From Mesorhizobium temperatum (GTDB taxonomy: Bacteria > Pseudomonadota > Alphaproteobacteria > Rhizobiales > Rhizobiaceae): 64,000 nucleotides of DNA. Position 1 is the stretch's first letter; every line of letters begins with the position of its first letter. Under the pieces are notes generated by a model, which had not been told where the DNA came from, ran no database searches, and saw nothing but the letters and a program-made list of their open reading frames with translations. Location: NCBI RefSeq assembly GCF_002284575.1, contig NZ_NPKJ01000076.1, positions 13,432-77,431 on the forward strand, read 5' to 3'. Of the stretch, positions 25,578 through 34,315 are shown in pieces. Both the position numbers and the translations under genes were made by a program.

Positions 25578-26066
25578 TCAATTTCGTTTCGGCACGGCCT
25601 GCTTCCAGCGGCTTGCTGCTTCGTCATCTGCCTCCTTGGCGTCGACCCAGCCGCCTTGCGAGCCGTCGGTATGGTGTTCCTTCTTCCAGAACGGCGCGCG
25701 CGATTTCAGGTAATCCATCAGGAAGTTCGCCGCCTCGAACGCCGCCTGCCGGTGCGCGGAGGTAGCGACCACCAGCACGATGTTCTCGCCGGGCGTGATC
25801 CTGCCATGGCGATGGATGGCAGTGAGGCCCTGCAGCGGCCAGCGGTGAACCGCCTCGGCGGCGATGCGGCCGATCTCAGCCTCGGCCATGCCGGGATAAT
25901 GTTCGAGTTCGAGCGCCGCGAGCCTGCCCGCTTCGTCGCGGCAGAGACCCGAGAAAGTCACCACGGCGCCGATGTCGGCGCGGCCCTGCGTCATCCTGGC
26001 GATCTCGACGGCGACATCGAAATCCTCCGCCTGGATGCGCACCGTCGGCACCACCGCGCCGGGCAT
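25578..26066 (-). CDS. moaE: Molybdopterin synthase catalytic subunit
   Basis: MoaE, with MoaD, inserts the dithiolene sulfurs into precursor Z to form molybdopterin. The roughly 162-residue protein has the family segments GAVVTFSGLCRD, LELEHYPGMAEAEI, IHRHGRITPGENIVLVV, SAHRQAAFEAANFLMDYLK and PFWKKEH with the active-site lysines. I place the start at ATG 26066, 1 bp after the moaD stop; a GTG three codons upstream would overlap moaD. It is last in the uvrC-pgsA-moaD-moaE line. Confidence 0.93.
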   Translation of the reverse strand: MPGAVVPTVRIQAEDFDVAVEIARMTQGRADIGAVVTFSGLCRDEAGRLAALELEHYPGMAEAEIGRIAAEAVHRWPLQGLTAIHRHGRITPGENIVLVVATSAHRQAAFEAANFLMDYLKSRAPFWKKEHHTDGSQGGWVDAKEADDEAASRWKQAVPKRN

Positions 26067-26067
26067 T

Positions 26068-26325
26068 TCAGCCACCCGTCATCGGCGGGAACAGCGCGAT
26101 CTCGCGCGCGCCTGATATCTTCTCGCGGTGCTCGACATGTTCCTGGTTGATGGCGACGCGGATCACGTCAGGATATTGCAGCGCGTGCTCGTACTCCTCG
26201 CCGCGCGATTTCAGCCAGCGCAGCAGGTCGGCCACGGTCTCGATGCCGGCGGGCAATTCGACATCCTCTTGCGGCTTGCCGATCCGCTCGCGCACCCAGG
26301 CGAAATAGATGAGCCTCGTCGACAT
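26068..26325 (-). CDS. moaD: Molybdopterin synthase sulfur carrier subunit
   Basis: MoaD is an 85-residue ubiquitin-like protein whose C-terminal Gly-Gly (FPPMTGG) carries the thiocarboxylate sulfur used by MoaE. The beta-grasp strands LIYFAWVRERIG and VRVAINQEHV are clear. It starts 1 bp after the pgsA stop, so the genes are co-transcribed. Confidence 0.93.
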   Translation of the reverse strand: MSTRLIYFAWVRERIGKPQEDVELPAGIETVADLLRWLKSRGEEYEHALQYPDVIRVAINQEHVEHREKISGAREIALFPPMTGG

Positions 26326-26326
26326 C

Positions 26327-26923
26327 CTACTCGTCCATGATGTGCTTGAGGCCGGCGCGGAAATAATCGTAGCCGGTGTAAAGCGTCACCAGCGCGGCGA
26401 TCCACAACAGCACCAGCCCGGTCTGCGTAGTCAGCGGGAAGATCTTGTCGCCGGCAGGTCCCGCGAGCAGGAAGGCGATGGCGACCATCTGGATGGTGGT
26501 CTTCCACTTTGCCAGTTGCGTCACCGGTACCGAGACCTTCAGCGCCGCCAGATATTCGCGCAGGCCCGAGACCAGGATCTCGCGGCACAGGATGATGATC
26601 GCCGCCCACAGCGACCAGCCGGCGATGCCGGCATGCCTATCGGTGTCGGCCGCCAGCAGCAGCAGGCACGTGGCGACCAGCAACTTGTCGGCGATCGGAT
26701 CGAGCATCTTGCCGATATTCGAGGTCTGCTGCCAGGCGCGCGCCAGATAGCCGTCGAAATAATCGGTGATCGAGGCCAGCAGGAAAATGATCAGCGCCGA
26801 CCAGCGGGCGAAGTCGCTCGACTTCAGATGCCCTTCGAGAAAAAAACACAGCACAACCAGCGGCACCGCGAGAATGCGGACGTAGGTGAGCATGTTGGGC
26901 AGGTTGAATGCGCGCTGGGCCAT
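26327..26923 (-). CDS. pgsA: CDP-diacylglycerol-glycerol-3-phosphate phosphatidyltransferase
   Basis: PgsA makes phosphatidylglycerol phosphate. The 198-residue membrane protein begins MAQRAFNLPNMLTYVRIL and holds the signature DYFDGYLARAW followed by GKMLDPIADK, with several hydrophobic helices. ATG 26923 fits the family; an upstream frame adds 11 residues. In related genomes pgsA directly follows uvrC. Here a 4-kb insertion separates them, so pgsA-moaD-moaE must use another promoter. Confidence 0.92.
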   Translation of the reverse strand: MAQRAFNLPNMLTYVRILAVPLVVLCFFLEGHLKSSDFARWSALIIFLLASITDYFDGYLARAWQQTSNIGKMLDPIADKLLVATCLLLLAADTDRHAGIAGWSLWAAIIILCREILVSGLREYLAALKVSVPVTQLAKWKTTIQMVAIAFLLAGPAGDKIFPLTTQTGLVLLWIAALVTLYTGYDYFRAGLKHIMDE

Positions 26924-27300
26924 ATTTTTGGGAACTCTTTCTGCCTGCCTACTCAAATCAGAAGCGAATGTGGGGGGTCAACAGGCGATAGTCGATGGAC
27001 CAACCGAAAATAGCCGAATCCATCAGCTCTCGTGGAAATATTTATCCGCAACAAATCGCGCAACTAAGTCAATACGATGCCCCGATCCTCGCAAATACCT
27101 GCCCCTCAATACGTCCCCCAAATGCAGGGATGCAACCGGCACGACTAGCCGTCTGCTTAACAGCTTCCCAATCGACTTCAAATCAGCTAAATGCATGGAT
27201 AGCGATTCTGGGCCGAGCGCCCCACGCTACGCCGGAGCAATTCCCACATTTTTGAAACTGAACAACTGCCGGCGCAGCGCGTCCGGCCGAAGGAGAAATG

Positions 27301-27579
27301 ATGCCTACACAATCAGAAGCACTTGCAAGGGTGATGGCCACACGAGTTACCGAAATCGAGGCAGCGCGTTGCGCCGCAGGGGCGACGTACGAGTTCGAGG
27401 ACTACGACTCGCCCGAGAAAGAAGTACGCAGACAAGTCGAGATACTCTTTGCCTATCGAATTGCGGGTGATCGCCCAGATGGTGCCAACGCTGCGGCGCA
27501 CGCTTTTGCGGCCATCAAGGGCCAGGAAATGCGGGTTGTCATTGGCGATCCTGCGAACGCTATCGTTCTGACCATCTGA
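27301..27579 (+). CDS. Hypothetical protein of the uvrC element
   Basis: This 92-residue protein has no family I recognise. It is acidic in the middle (YEFEDYDSPEKEVRRQVEIL) and ends with a hydrophobic strand (VVIGDPANAIVLTI). AAGGAG at 27290-27295 is well spaced for ATG 27301, with ATG 27298 immediately upstream. A good ribosome-binding site and compact fold-like pattern support a real gene. Confidence 0.55.
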   Translation: MPTQSEALARVMATRVTEIEAARCAAGATYEFEDYDSPEKEVRRQVEILFAYRIAGDRPDGANAAAHAFAAIKGQEMRVVIGDPANAIVLTI

Positions 27580-27621
27580 CCTAAACGACAACGCGAGGGG
27601 TGGCGGTGCTGCCGGTCGACC

Positions 27622-27819
27622 TCAGAACATCGGCGGGTATCGACGCGCTTCGCAATGCCCGGAAGCCTGCAACAGCGCCGCCGCCCGCAATTCGGCAGCG
27701 CGCTTCATGCAGCGCTTTCCGCAATATAGTTTCTGGCCATTGTGGCGCGTTCGCTTCATGCGCTTTTCACAGATCACGCATGACAGCGGTGGTCTCGGCG
27801 GCTTCGGCTTCCTAGGCAT
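27622..27819 (-). CDS. Small zinc-ribbon-like protein
   Basis: The 65-residue protein has C14-x2-C17 and C33-x3-C37 (LSCVICEKRM and KLYCGKRCMKRAAE), a spacing that could hold one zinc ion. The N terminus is rich in Pro and Lys. Such short ribbon proteins are frequent in phages and integrative elements. The ribosome-binding site is weak, so expression is uncertain. Confidence 0.5.
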   Translation of the reverse strand: MPRKPKPPRPPLSCVICEKRMKRTRHNGQKLYCGKRCMKRAAELRAAALLQASGHCEARRYPPMF

Positions 27820-27834
27820 TCTAACCCCATAGCA

Positions 27835-28047
27835 TCAAGCCCGAAGCCGGCCAAGAATCTCATTGCCCTTCGAGCGCCAGGTCCACTGAACCTCGCCCGT
27901 CATTTCGGCATAGCGCGCCTTGGCTTCGTCTCCGTGCAGGATACCGAGCGCGACTAGTACCTTCCCCTACAGTCTCCACGCCAACCCAATATTCGCGCCG
28001 TCGCAAATGTCATGAGCCGCGTGATAGTCTGTCAAAAAGGTCCCCAT
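27835..28047 (-). pseudogene. Small phage-like gene broken by an in-frame amber codon
   Basis: From ATG 28047 the frame reads MGTFLTDYHAAHDICDGANI and ends after 26 residues at TAG 27967-27969, then continues GKVLVALGILHGDEAKARYA to a second stop at 27835. Reading through gives about 70 residues of plausible helical protein just upstream of the zinc-ribbon gene on the same strand. I do not recognise the family. Confidence 0.4.
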
Positions 28048-28452
28048 GGTCCCCCTTTAACAGGCAAAACAACGGGTTGCCTGTGGGGACTTCGATTGTG
28101 GGTGTGGGGACCTTGGCGAGGAACATTGACGCCAGCCAGTTTCAGCGTCGTTTCGCCGATTTCGTAGGTGGCGCATCGATGCCACGCGATGCCCATGTTG
28201 ATCGGCTGCCCTCGATCCGCCCCTAAGTAACGCAAAGGTGATCGGGCAGTTTCACGTAAGTTCATTCCACTCTATGCACGTTGGTTCCACTCTATTCCTG
28301 TTGGTGCCAGTTGGTGCGTGTTCGTTTCCCCCAGACTTTCGGCATCACAGAATTTTGCCCGTTGACATCGCGCCGCGGCTCCGCACTTATCTTAGCAGTT
28401 CCTTTTCAGAACTTTTCTCAATGGCGAGATCTGTCTTGAAAGGAACGCTCCC
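28048..28452. other. Gene-free stretch of the element with a 20-bp tandem repeat
   Basis: No supported gene. TTCCACTCTATGCACGTTGG (28265-28284) is followed at once by TTCCACTCTATTCCTGTTGG (28285-28304) and a partial GCCAGTTGG. Direct repeats like these could be protein-binding sites such as recombinase arm sites, but that is a guess. Confidence 0.4.
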
Positions 28453-28584
28453 ATGATAATCACTCTCGACCTCGGGCAGGTGCTCACCCTGACCGCAAGC
28501 GTGTTCGGCGTCGTCGCCGGTCTGATCGCGATTGCTCGCTTCCTCAAATGGTGGTGGCACAAGCCCCAGGAACCCGGCGAATGA
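28453..28584 (+). CDS. 43-residue single-pass membrane protein
   Basis: This short reading frame starts at ATG 28453 with AAAGGA upstream. It encodes a hydrophobic helix (LTLTASVFGVVAGLIAIARF) followed by KWWWHKPQEPGE. The size and form suit a phage- or element-type membrane peptide such as a holin-like protein, but no family is recognised. Its TGA overlaps another ATG at 28581. Confidence 0.45.
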   Translation: MIITLDLGQVLTLTASVFGVVAGLIAIARFLKWWWHKPQEPGE

Positions 28585-28964
28585 TCGACATCTCCGTAGG
28601 CGCTGGAGGGCTGCATGACGGGTCAAAATATGCCTGCCCCTCAAGTGCCCGACCGCAAAGCCACCATTTCGGGGGATAGAATCATTTCGTCACCACGAAT
28701 TGAAGCGGTCAAATCGAGGCGACCTTGGGAAACGGTATCAGTCCATCGCATTCTTTGCGCAAATACCGCACTCCATCCCAGCATTGCCTCTCGCGTCCTG
28801 AATGAGCATGCGAGTCTGGCGCATGCGCTTTCGCCAAAGGCAGCGGCGATATTGAGCCGACAATTCGCTTGCCTAGACGGGGCTCGCGGACTTAATCTGA
28901 ATGTTTGGCGAGCCCACCCCGGCACGCGGTCGGGATGGGTAGCCCGGCTAGACGGGAGGTTACC
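28585..28964. other. 380-bp stretch without a supported gene
   Basis: Open frames cross the region on both strands, but none has a recognisable product or good start signal. It ends with the ribosome-binding sequence of the cupin gene (GGGAGG). Confidence 0.4.
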
Positions 28965-29435
28965 ATGAAAGTTGCATCGCTACTTGCAATCGGCTGGATC
29001 GTATCCTGCGGAATCGCCTCCTTTGCTTCGGCAGAGGATGCGCACACTGCGATCACTCCCAACGAGGTTAAGTGGGGCCCGGGCCCAAAAACGCTGCCTA
29101 CCGGAGCAGAGGCGGCTGTCTTGTTCGGCGATCCGACCAAGGAAGGTCCGTTTGCCCTTCGGCTCAAATTGCCGGCTGGATATGCGATCCCGCCGCACAC
29201 GCATCCAGGGCTTGAGGTTGACACAGTAATATCGGGCACCATTAATCTTGGCATGGGCGAGACCGCCGATCGGAGCGCCGCCAAAGCAATTCCTGCGGGC
29301 GGCTTCTTCGCTTTGCCGCCCGGCATGGCGCATTTTGCTTACTTCGACGAGGAGACGGTGGTCCAACTCACCAACATAGGCCCGTGGAGCATCAAGTACA
29401 TCAATCCGGCGGACGATCCTCGAAAGACGCAATAG
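28965..29435 (+). CDS. Exported cupin-domain protein
   Basis: The 156-residue protein has a signal peptide (SLLAIGWIVSCGIASFASAE) and a cupin core: motif 1 around PPHTHPGLEVDTVISG and motif 2 around GGFFALPPGMAHFAYFDEE. Two histidines and a glutamate in motif 1 and one histidine in motif 2 could bind a metal. ATG 28965 follows GGGAGG. It is the only recognisable cargo gene of the uvrC element, and its substrate is unknown. Confidence 0.8.
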   Translation: MKVASLLAIGWIVSCGIASFASAEDAHTAITPNEVKWGPGPKTLPTGAEAAVLFGDPTKEGPFALRLKLPAGYAIPPHTHPGLEVDTVISGTINLGMGETADRSAAKAIPAGGFFALPPGMAHFAYFDEETVVQLTNIGPWSIKYINPADDPRKTQ

Positions 29436-29458
29436 CTACGACGGCTTAAATCGAACTG

Positions 29459-29481
29459 CCCCGCCGTGCTCGGCGGCGGGG
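29459..29481 (+). terminator. Hairpin after the cupin gene
   Basis: CCCCGCCG (29459-29466) and CGGCGGGG (29474-29481) form an eight-base-pair stem 23 bp after the cupin stop. There is no T-run, so it may also be a Rho-associated or purely structural element. Confidence 0.5.
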
Positions 29482-29620
29482 TGCCATTGCCGAGGCAGGT
29501 TGAAGTGGGTACCCAAAGCGGGACTCAGGCCGTGGGTGCCAAGCGTTGGATTTTCACCACTAGTATGGACTCACCGGGCAGCGAGCAGGGCGCGCGGCAA
29601 GGTCAAGGGGTATGACGACA

Positions 29621-30847
29621 TCACGCGACGACGGCAACCGCGTCACGCCGACTGTGTGGTGAGGTGTGCCCCTGTTTCGTCGGGGTCGCTAGGTAGTCAG
29701 CCCAGTCCTGCATGAGCTTGCGCCTCAGTTCGAGGGCGGTCGTTCGGCGGTGGGCTTTTGCGACATCGTCCCGCAAGGCATGAGCCAACGCGTGTTCGGC
29801 CAGCGTGTGATCAACGCCGTGATCCTCGCACCAGCCGCGGAATGTCGCCCGCATCCCGTGAGGCGTGGCCTCGCTGTCAGGCCCCATGATCGGCACGAAA
29901 GCTGTCGAGGCGATCGGCTGACCCTTGATCCGAGGCGACGGGAACACATACACCTTGCCTTGCGGCAGCGATCGCAACAACTCACAAGCCTGTGTCGATA
30001 GCGGGACAACGTGAGGGCGTGCAGCCTTCATGCGCTCGGCGCGTATCGTCAACGTGCATGAAGCCAGGTCGACTTCATCCCAGCGCAGGCCGGTGACCTC
30101 GTTACGCCTGAGCGCCGTCAGCATCAGAAGCTTCAATGCGACCTCGGCCTGTGTGTCCCCGAGGCCCTGATAGAACGCTGGCGCGGCTTCCCATGTCATG
30201 CTTGCGAAGTGTTTTGTCTTGTGGCGCACGACCAGAATCTTGTCGAGCACCTGTTCCGATGCGGGATTGACACCAAGGGGCCGCAGTTCGAGGGCGAAGG
30301 CTGTATCAAGGACGCGCCTGATCACCGAGGCGACTGATGCAACCATCGTCGGGCGCTTGGTGACCCACGGCTCAAGGATGCGCTTCACATCGGATACCCC
30401 GACTTCGGCGACTGGCATCGTAAGGATCGACTTGCAGTAGGTCGTCAGGATGCGCTCGAACTCGACCTTCTGCCGGTCAGCCTTCCAAGTCCTCGATCCC
30501 ACATCACGGATATAAATCTTGGCGACATCATCGAACGTGATCGCCTTGGCGACCTGTTCCTTGGCCGCCTTCCGACCTGCCTCGATCAGATCAACGCCGG
30601 CCTTTCTCTTGTCCATCGCACCGGCTGTCGCCCATCGGGCTTCACGGAGCCTGAACTCGGACACCCCAGGCACTCCCGTCCCCACGTAAGCACCAAGCCC
30701 ATGCTCGCGGCGCTTTTTATCCTTCATCCAAATGATGGCCCAGGAGAACCCTTTCGTGTTGCGGCACAGGTACAAGCCGTCCCCGACGTGAAGCCTCCGC
30801 CCCTCGCCCTTCGCCATCCAAGCATCAACCACTGCTTGCGTCGTCAT
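29621..30847 (-). CDS. P4-type tyrosine integrase, catalytic Tyr replaced by His
   Basis: The 408-residue protein has the DUF4102-like N terminus, a SAM-like core-binding domain and a phage-integrase catalytic domain. Visible are the first arginine (MLTALRRNEVTGLRW), ERMKAARPHVVPL, the HGMRATFRGW box with His and Arg, and LAHAL. The position that is tyrosine in relatives (AYRR) reads AHRR, codon CAC at 29750-29752, residue 366. Without another nucleophile it should be unable to cut DNA. ATG 30847 is preferred to the TTG ten codons upstream. It reads away from the uvrC-side repeat. Confidence 0.85.
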   Translation of the reverse strand: MTTQAVVDAWMAKGEGRRLHVGDGLYLCRNTKGFSWAIIWMKDKKRREHGLGAYVGTGVPGVSEFRLREARWATAGAMDKRKAGVDLIEAGRKAAKEQVAKAITFDDVAKIYIRDVGSRTWKADRQKVEFERILTTYCKSILTMPVAEVGVSDVKRILEPWVTKRPTMVASVASVIRRVLDTAFALELRPLGVNPASEQVLDKILVVRHKTKHFASMTWEAAPAFYQGLGDTQAEVALKLLMLTALRRNEVTGLRWDEVDLASCTLTIRAERMKAARPHVVPLSTQACELLRSLPQGKVYVFPSPRIKGQPIASTAFVPIMGPDSEATPHGMRATFRGWCEDHGVDHTLAEHALAHALRDDVAKAHRRTTALELRRKLMQDWADYLATPTKQGHTSPHSRRDAVAVVA

Positions 30848-31047
30848 CTCGTTGCATTCCTGTTGAACTGGACGCAACGCATATCACGCTAATCAGTGAC
30901 CCTCAATCCGTGTCCCTCAAATCGTCCCTCAATACCCATGCCCCGACACCCCGATACGTCAAGGCGCCAGATAAAAAAATTCGTGAACAAAATCAAACGT
31001 ATAACAAGCAATGAAACCCGCCCCTGTACGAGCTCGTCCCTCGAATT

Positions 31048-33135
31048 TTATTTCTCGTGGAAATGGTTGTAGACCAGTTTCGCTACCTGCTCGGAAATGC
31101 CGTCGACCTTGACCAAATCCTCGATCGCGGCGCGGCTGACCGCCTTGGCGGTGCCGAAATGCATGAGTAGCGCGCGCTTGCGGCCCGGGCCGATGCCGCT
31201 GATCTCGTCGAGCGGGCTCTTGACCATCTCCTTCTTGCGGCGGGCGCGGTGCGAGCCGATGGCGAAGCGGTGGACCTCGTCGCGCAGCCGCTGGACGAAA
31301 TAGAGCACCGGGTCACGTACGGGGAGCGAAAACGGTGGCTTGCCCTTCACGAAGAAGCGTTCGCGGCCGGCGTCACGGTCCTGGCCCTTGGCGATGCCGA
31401 TGGCCTGGACACGGTCCTCGATGCCGAGATCGGCGAGTATCTTGCGCACTGCCGTCATCTGGCCCTGGCCGCCATCGATGAGGATGACGTCTGGCCAGGC
31501 CGGGAAGCCGCCCGCATCCTCGATACCGTCGCCCTGTTCGGCCAGGGTGTCGTCCGCCGCCTGTTCGCTCTGCGGCATATCGCCATGTTCCTTCAGCAGC
31601 CGGGAAAAGCGCCGCTCCATCACCTCGCGCATCATGCCGAAATCGTCTCCCGGCGTGATCTCGGTCGAGCGGATGTTGAATTTCCGGTACTGGTTCTTCA
31701 CGAAGCCTTCTGGCCCGGCGACAACCATGGCGCCGACCGCGTTGGTGCCCATGATATGGGAGTTGTCATAGACCTCGATGCGCACCGGTGTTTTCTTCAG
31801 GCCGAAGGTCTCGGCGAAGCCGGTGAGCAATCTCCCTTGCGTCGAGGTCTCGGCCAGCCGGCGGCCGAGCGCCTCACGGGCATTCTGCAAGGCGTTGTCG
31901 GTCAAATCCTTCTTTTCGCCGCGCTGCGGCACCGAGATCGCCACCTTGCGGCCCGCACGGGTGGAGAGCGCCTCGGCCAGCAATTCCTGGTCCTCGACGC
32001 CATGCGACAACAGGATGGTGCGCGGCGTCGGCTTGTCGTCATAGAATTGCGCCAGGAACGAGCCCAGCACCTCGGCCGCCTCCATCGCCGGATCGGCCTT
32101 GGGGAAATACGCGCGGTTGCCCCAGTTCTGGCCGGTGCGGAAGAAGAACACCTGGATGCAGACCTGGCCGCCTTCCTGGTGGATGGCGAAGACATCGGCC
32201 TCGTCGACGGTCTGCGGGTTGATGCCCTGATGGCTCTGCACATGCGAAAGCGCCGCCAGCCGGTCGCGATAGATGGCGGCGCGCTCGAAATCGAGGTTCT
32301 CAGCGGCCTCCTGCATGGCGGCGGAGATATCGGTCTTCACCTTCTGACTGCGGCCAGACAAGAAGTCCTTCGCCTCCGCGACCAGCTTGGCATAGTCACT
32401 ATGCGAGATTTCGCCGGTGCACGGGCCGGCGCAGCGCTTTATCTGGAACAGCAGGCAAGGCCGCGTGCGGTTCTCGTAGAAGGAGTCGGTGCAACTCCTG
32501 AGCAGGAAGGCGCGCTGCAGCGAATTGATGGTGCGGCCGACGGCGCCGGCCGAGGCGAAGGGGCCGAAATAGTCGCCCTTGCGCGAGCGCGCGCCGCGAT
32601 GCTTGTAGATGCCGGGCGAGACATGATCGCCGGTCAGCAGGATGTAGGGGAACGACTTGTCGTCCCGCATCAGCACATTGAATCGCGGCCGCAAGCGCTT
32701 GATGAGGTTGGCTTCCAGCAGCAGCGCTTCGATCTCGGTGCGGGTGACGACGAACTCCATCGTCGACGTCTCACGAACCATGCGGCCGATGCGGCTGGTG
32801 TGGAAACGGCCTTGCGCGTAATTGGTCACCCGCTTCTTCAGGCTGCGCGCCTTGCCGACATAGAGCACGTCGCCTGCGGCATTCATCATGCGGTAGACGC
32901 CGGGCGCGTTGGGCAGCCGTTTGACCAGCGTCTGGATGACTTCGGCGCCGACCATGCCGTCGGCATCGCCGGCATGCGGCGTCCAGTCGATGGCCGTGAA
33001 GGCGACGTCAGGGCCAGCGGAACCGGGCGTTGACGGTTCGACGATCTCCTCCGCTACCTCGTCATCGAGGTCGACATCGGGGGGCAGGTCGTCGGTGCCG
33101 CCGCCGCGTTTGTGTTTCTGGTCCATGGGACTCAT
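31048..33135 (-). CDS. uvrC: UvrABC excinuclease subunit C
   Basis: UvrC makes both incisions in nucleotide excision repair. The roughly 695-residue protein has a GIY-YIG domain (APGVYRMMNAAGDVLYVGKA), a cysteine-containing region (CLLFQIKRCAGPC), a UVR motif near residue 230 (AMQEAAENLDFERAAIYRD), the RNase H-like endonuclease domain (RIEVYDNSHIMGTNAVGAM, DVILIDGGQGQ) and C-terminal helix-hairpin-helices (ISGIGPGRKRALL). ATG 33135 overlaps the SDR stop in ATGA; ATG 33126 is possible. Its last residues lie in the att repeat of the integrative element. Confidence 0.96.
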   Translation of the reverse strand: MSPMDQKHKRGGGTDDLPPDVDLDDEVAEEIVEPSTPGSAGPDVAFTAIDWTPHAGDADGMVGAEVIQTLVKRLPNAPGVYRMMNAAGDVLYVGKARSLKKRVTNYAQGRFHTSRIGRMVRETSTMEFVVTRTEIEALLLEANLIKRLRPRFNVLMRDDKSFPYILLTGDHVSPGIYKHRGARSRKGDYFGPFASAGAVGRTINSLQRAFLLRSCTDSFYENRTRPCLLFQIKRCAGPCTGEISHSDYAKLVAEAKDFLSGRSQKVKTDISAAMQEAAENLDFERAAIYRDRLAALSHVQSHQGINPQTVDEADVFAIHQEGGQVCIQVFFFRTGQNWGNRAYFPKADPAMEAAEVLGSFLAQFYDDKPTPRTILLSHGVEDQELLAEALSTRAGRKVAISVPQRGEKKDLTDNALQNAREALGRRLAETSTQGRLLTGFAETFGLKKTPVRIEVYDNSHIMGTNAVGAMVVAGPEGFVKNQYRKFNIRSTEITPGDDFGMMREVMERRFSRLLKEHGDMPQSEQAADDTLAEQGDGIEDAGGFPAWPDVILIDGGQGQMTAVRKILADLGIEDRVQAIGIAKGQDRDAGRERFFVKGKPPFSLPVRDPVLYFVQRLRDEVHRFAIGSHRARRKKEMVKSPLDEISGIGPGRKRALLMHFGTAKAVSRAAIEDLVKVDGISEQVAKLVYNHFHEK

Positions 33136-33908
33136 TCGACAATGCCTGTCACATCCGGCGTCTGCCACGCAAGGTGCTGGCCGCCGTCGAGCGCGATCAT
33201 CTGGCCGGTAACCGAGCGCGCGCCCCAGAGATAACGGATGGTGGCGCCGAATTCAGGCAATTCCGGGCCGCGCTTCAGAATCAAGCCGTCGACCTGCGCG
33301 GCAAAATCGCTGTCGTCCTGACGCGCGCTCTTCAGCGTCGGGCCGGGACCGATGGCGTTGACGCGAATGCGGGGTGCCATCGCCTGCGCCATCATCTGCG
33401 TCGCTGCCCACAATGTCGATTTCGACAGCGCATAGGAGAAATAGCGTGGCGTCGGGCGCCAGACTCGCTGGTCGATCATATTGACGATTAGCCCTTCCTG
33501 GCCTTCCGGCAGCGCGCGGGCGAATTCTTGCGCCAAAAGTGCCGGCGCCTTCACATGGATGGCGAAGTGACGGTCCCAGGCAAGCCAGTCGACGTCCTGA
33601 ACCGTGTCGTCCACGAACAGCGAGGCATTGTTGACCAGCAGTGTAACAGGCCCGAGCGCGGCTGCGGCGCGGCCGACCAGGTCGCCGACCGCGGCCATGT
33701 CGGTCAGGTCGGCGGCGACCACAGCGGCGCGGGCATCCTGGCCAAAATGGCCGCCGTTGATCCGCGCGGCCAACGCTTCCGCCTCGGCCCGCGAGCGGTT
33801 GCAATGGATGGCGACAGCAAAACCGTTCGCGGCCAGATCCTCGGCGATCGCCTTGCCGATCCGCTTGCCCCCGCCCGTCACCAGCGCCGTTCCAGCGGCC
33901 TTGCTCAT
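33132..33908 (-). CDS. Short-chain dehydrogenase, FolM/pteridine-reductase-like
   Basis: This 258-residue SDR has the cofactor motif TGGGKRIGKAIA, where the Arg after the glycines suggests NADPH, LVNNASLF, and the active-site YALSK. TGGGKRIG and the overall pattern resemble FolM dihydromonapterin reductases and PTR1-type enzymes. Reduction of a pterin is therefore likely but not proven. ATG 33908 (MSKAAGTALV) is preferred over a start five codons upstream. It is coupled to uvrC by a 4-bp overlap. Confidence 0.85.
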   Translation of the reverse strand: MSKAAGTALVTGGGKRIGKAIAEDLAANGFAVAIHCNRSRAEAEALAARINGGHFGQDARAAVVAADLTDMAAVGDLVGRAAAALGPVTLLVNNASLFVDDTVQDVDWLAWDRHFAIHVKAPALLAQEFARALPEGQEGLIVNMIDQRVWRPTPRYFSYALSKSTLWAATQMMAQAMAPRIRVNAIGPGPTLKSARQDDSDFAAQVDGLILKRGPELPEFGATIRYLWGARSVTGQMIALDGGQHLAWQTPDVTGIVE

Positions 33909-34315
33909 CCTGTCAATCCTCAATGGGCTTCGATTTCAGCCCGCCGGCGAAATATGGCCGGCCAAGCGTTAAATGCCGTTTGAACCTTGGGCAGCATTGT
34001 GGCAAAGCGGCCGGATCGGTCTTCGACTGTGGCCAGGACTCGGCCTGCCAAACCGCAATATAGGGTGCTGGACTCCTTGCTCCAAGCGGTGTTCGGCATA
34101 GCACGGCAAAGACTCCTGACACTATCTGTTGCGCAGATGCAACGTCAAAATTCAGCCTCATTCGTGCCGGGTAATGACCCAAGTTCAGGTTCGCTTCAGC
34201 CGCATTTCGACACGACATTCGGAACCGTTGAGCGCCAGACCCGTTTATCCCCCCGGCGGGTTGAGGGCGCTTGTGAAAAGCAAGCCTGTGCCTGTGGCTT
34301 AAGGAGTAAAGAACA
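33909..34315. other. 407-bp intergenic region, no gene seen
   Basis: A divergent gap between the SDR-uvrC unit and the porin-like gene. It should hold both promoters, but I could not pick convincing -10 and -35 boxes. A GGAGTAAAG sequence before 34316 is the likely ribosome-binding site of the next gene. Confidence 0.4.

Larger units (their letters stand above)
27028..31064. mobile_element. Small integrative element in the 3' end of uvrC
   Basis: TCTCGTGGAAAT occurs at 27028-27039 and 31053-31064. The right copy encodes the last residues of UvrC (HFHE); the left copy, read on the minus strand, would give HFHES and a stop. The roughly 4.0-kb segment between them holds an integrase near the right end and small genes of lower GC, and it splits uvrC from pgsA. 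The 12-bp repeats are therefore probable att sites. No closer end structure was seen. Confidence 0.7.

Noticed and set aside
28615..28968. 117-codon frame upstream of the cupin gene
   Set aside because: It overlaps the cupin start and has no recognisable product or ribosome-binding site.
31249..33033. Plus-strand open frame of 594 codons
   Set aside because: It is the complement of uvrC and has no recognisable domain.
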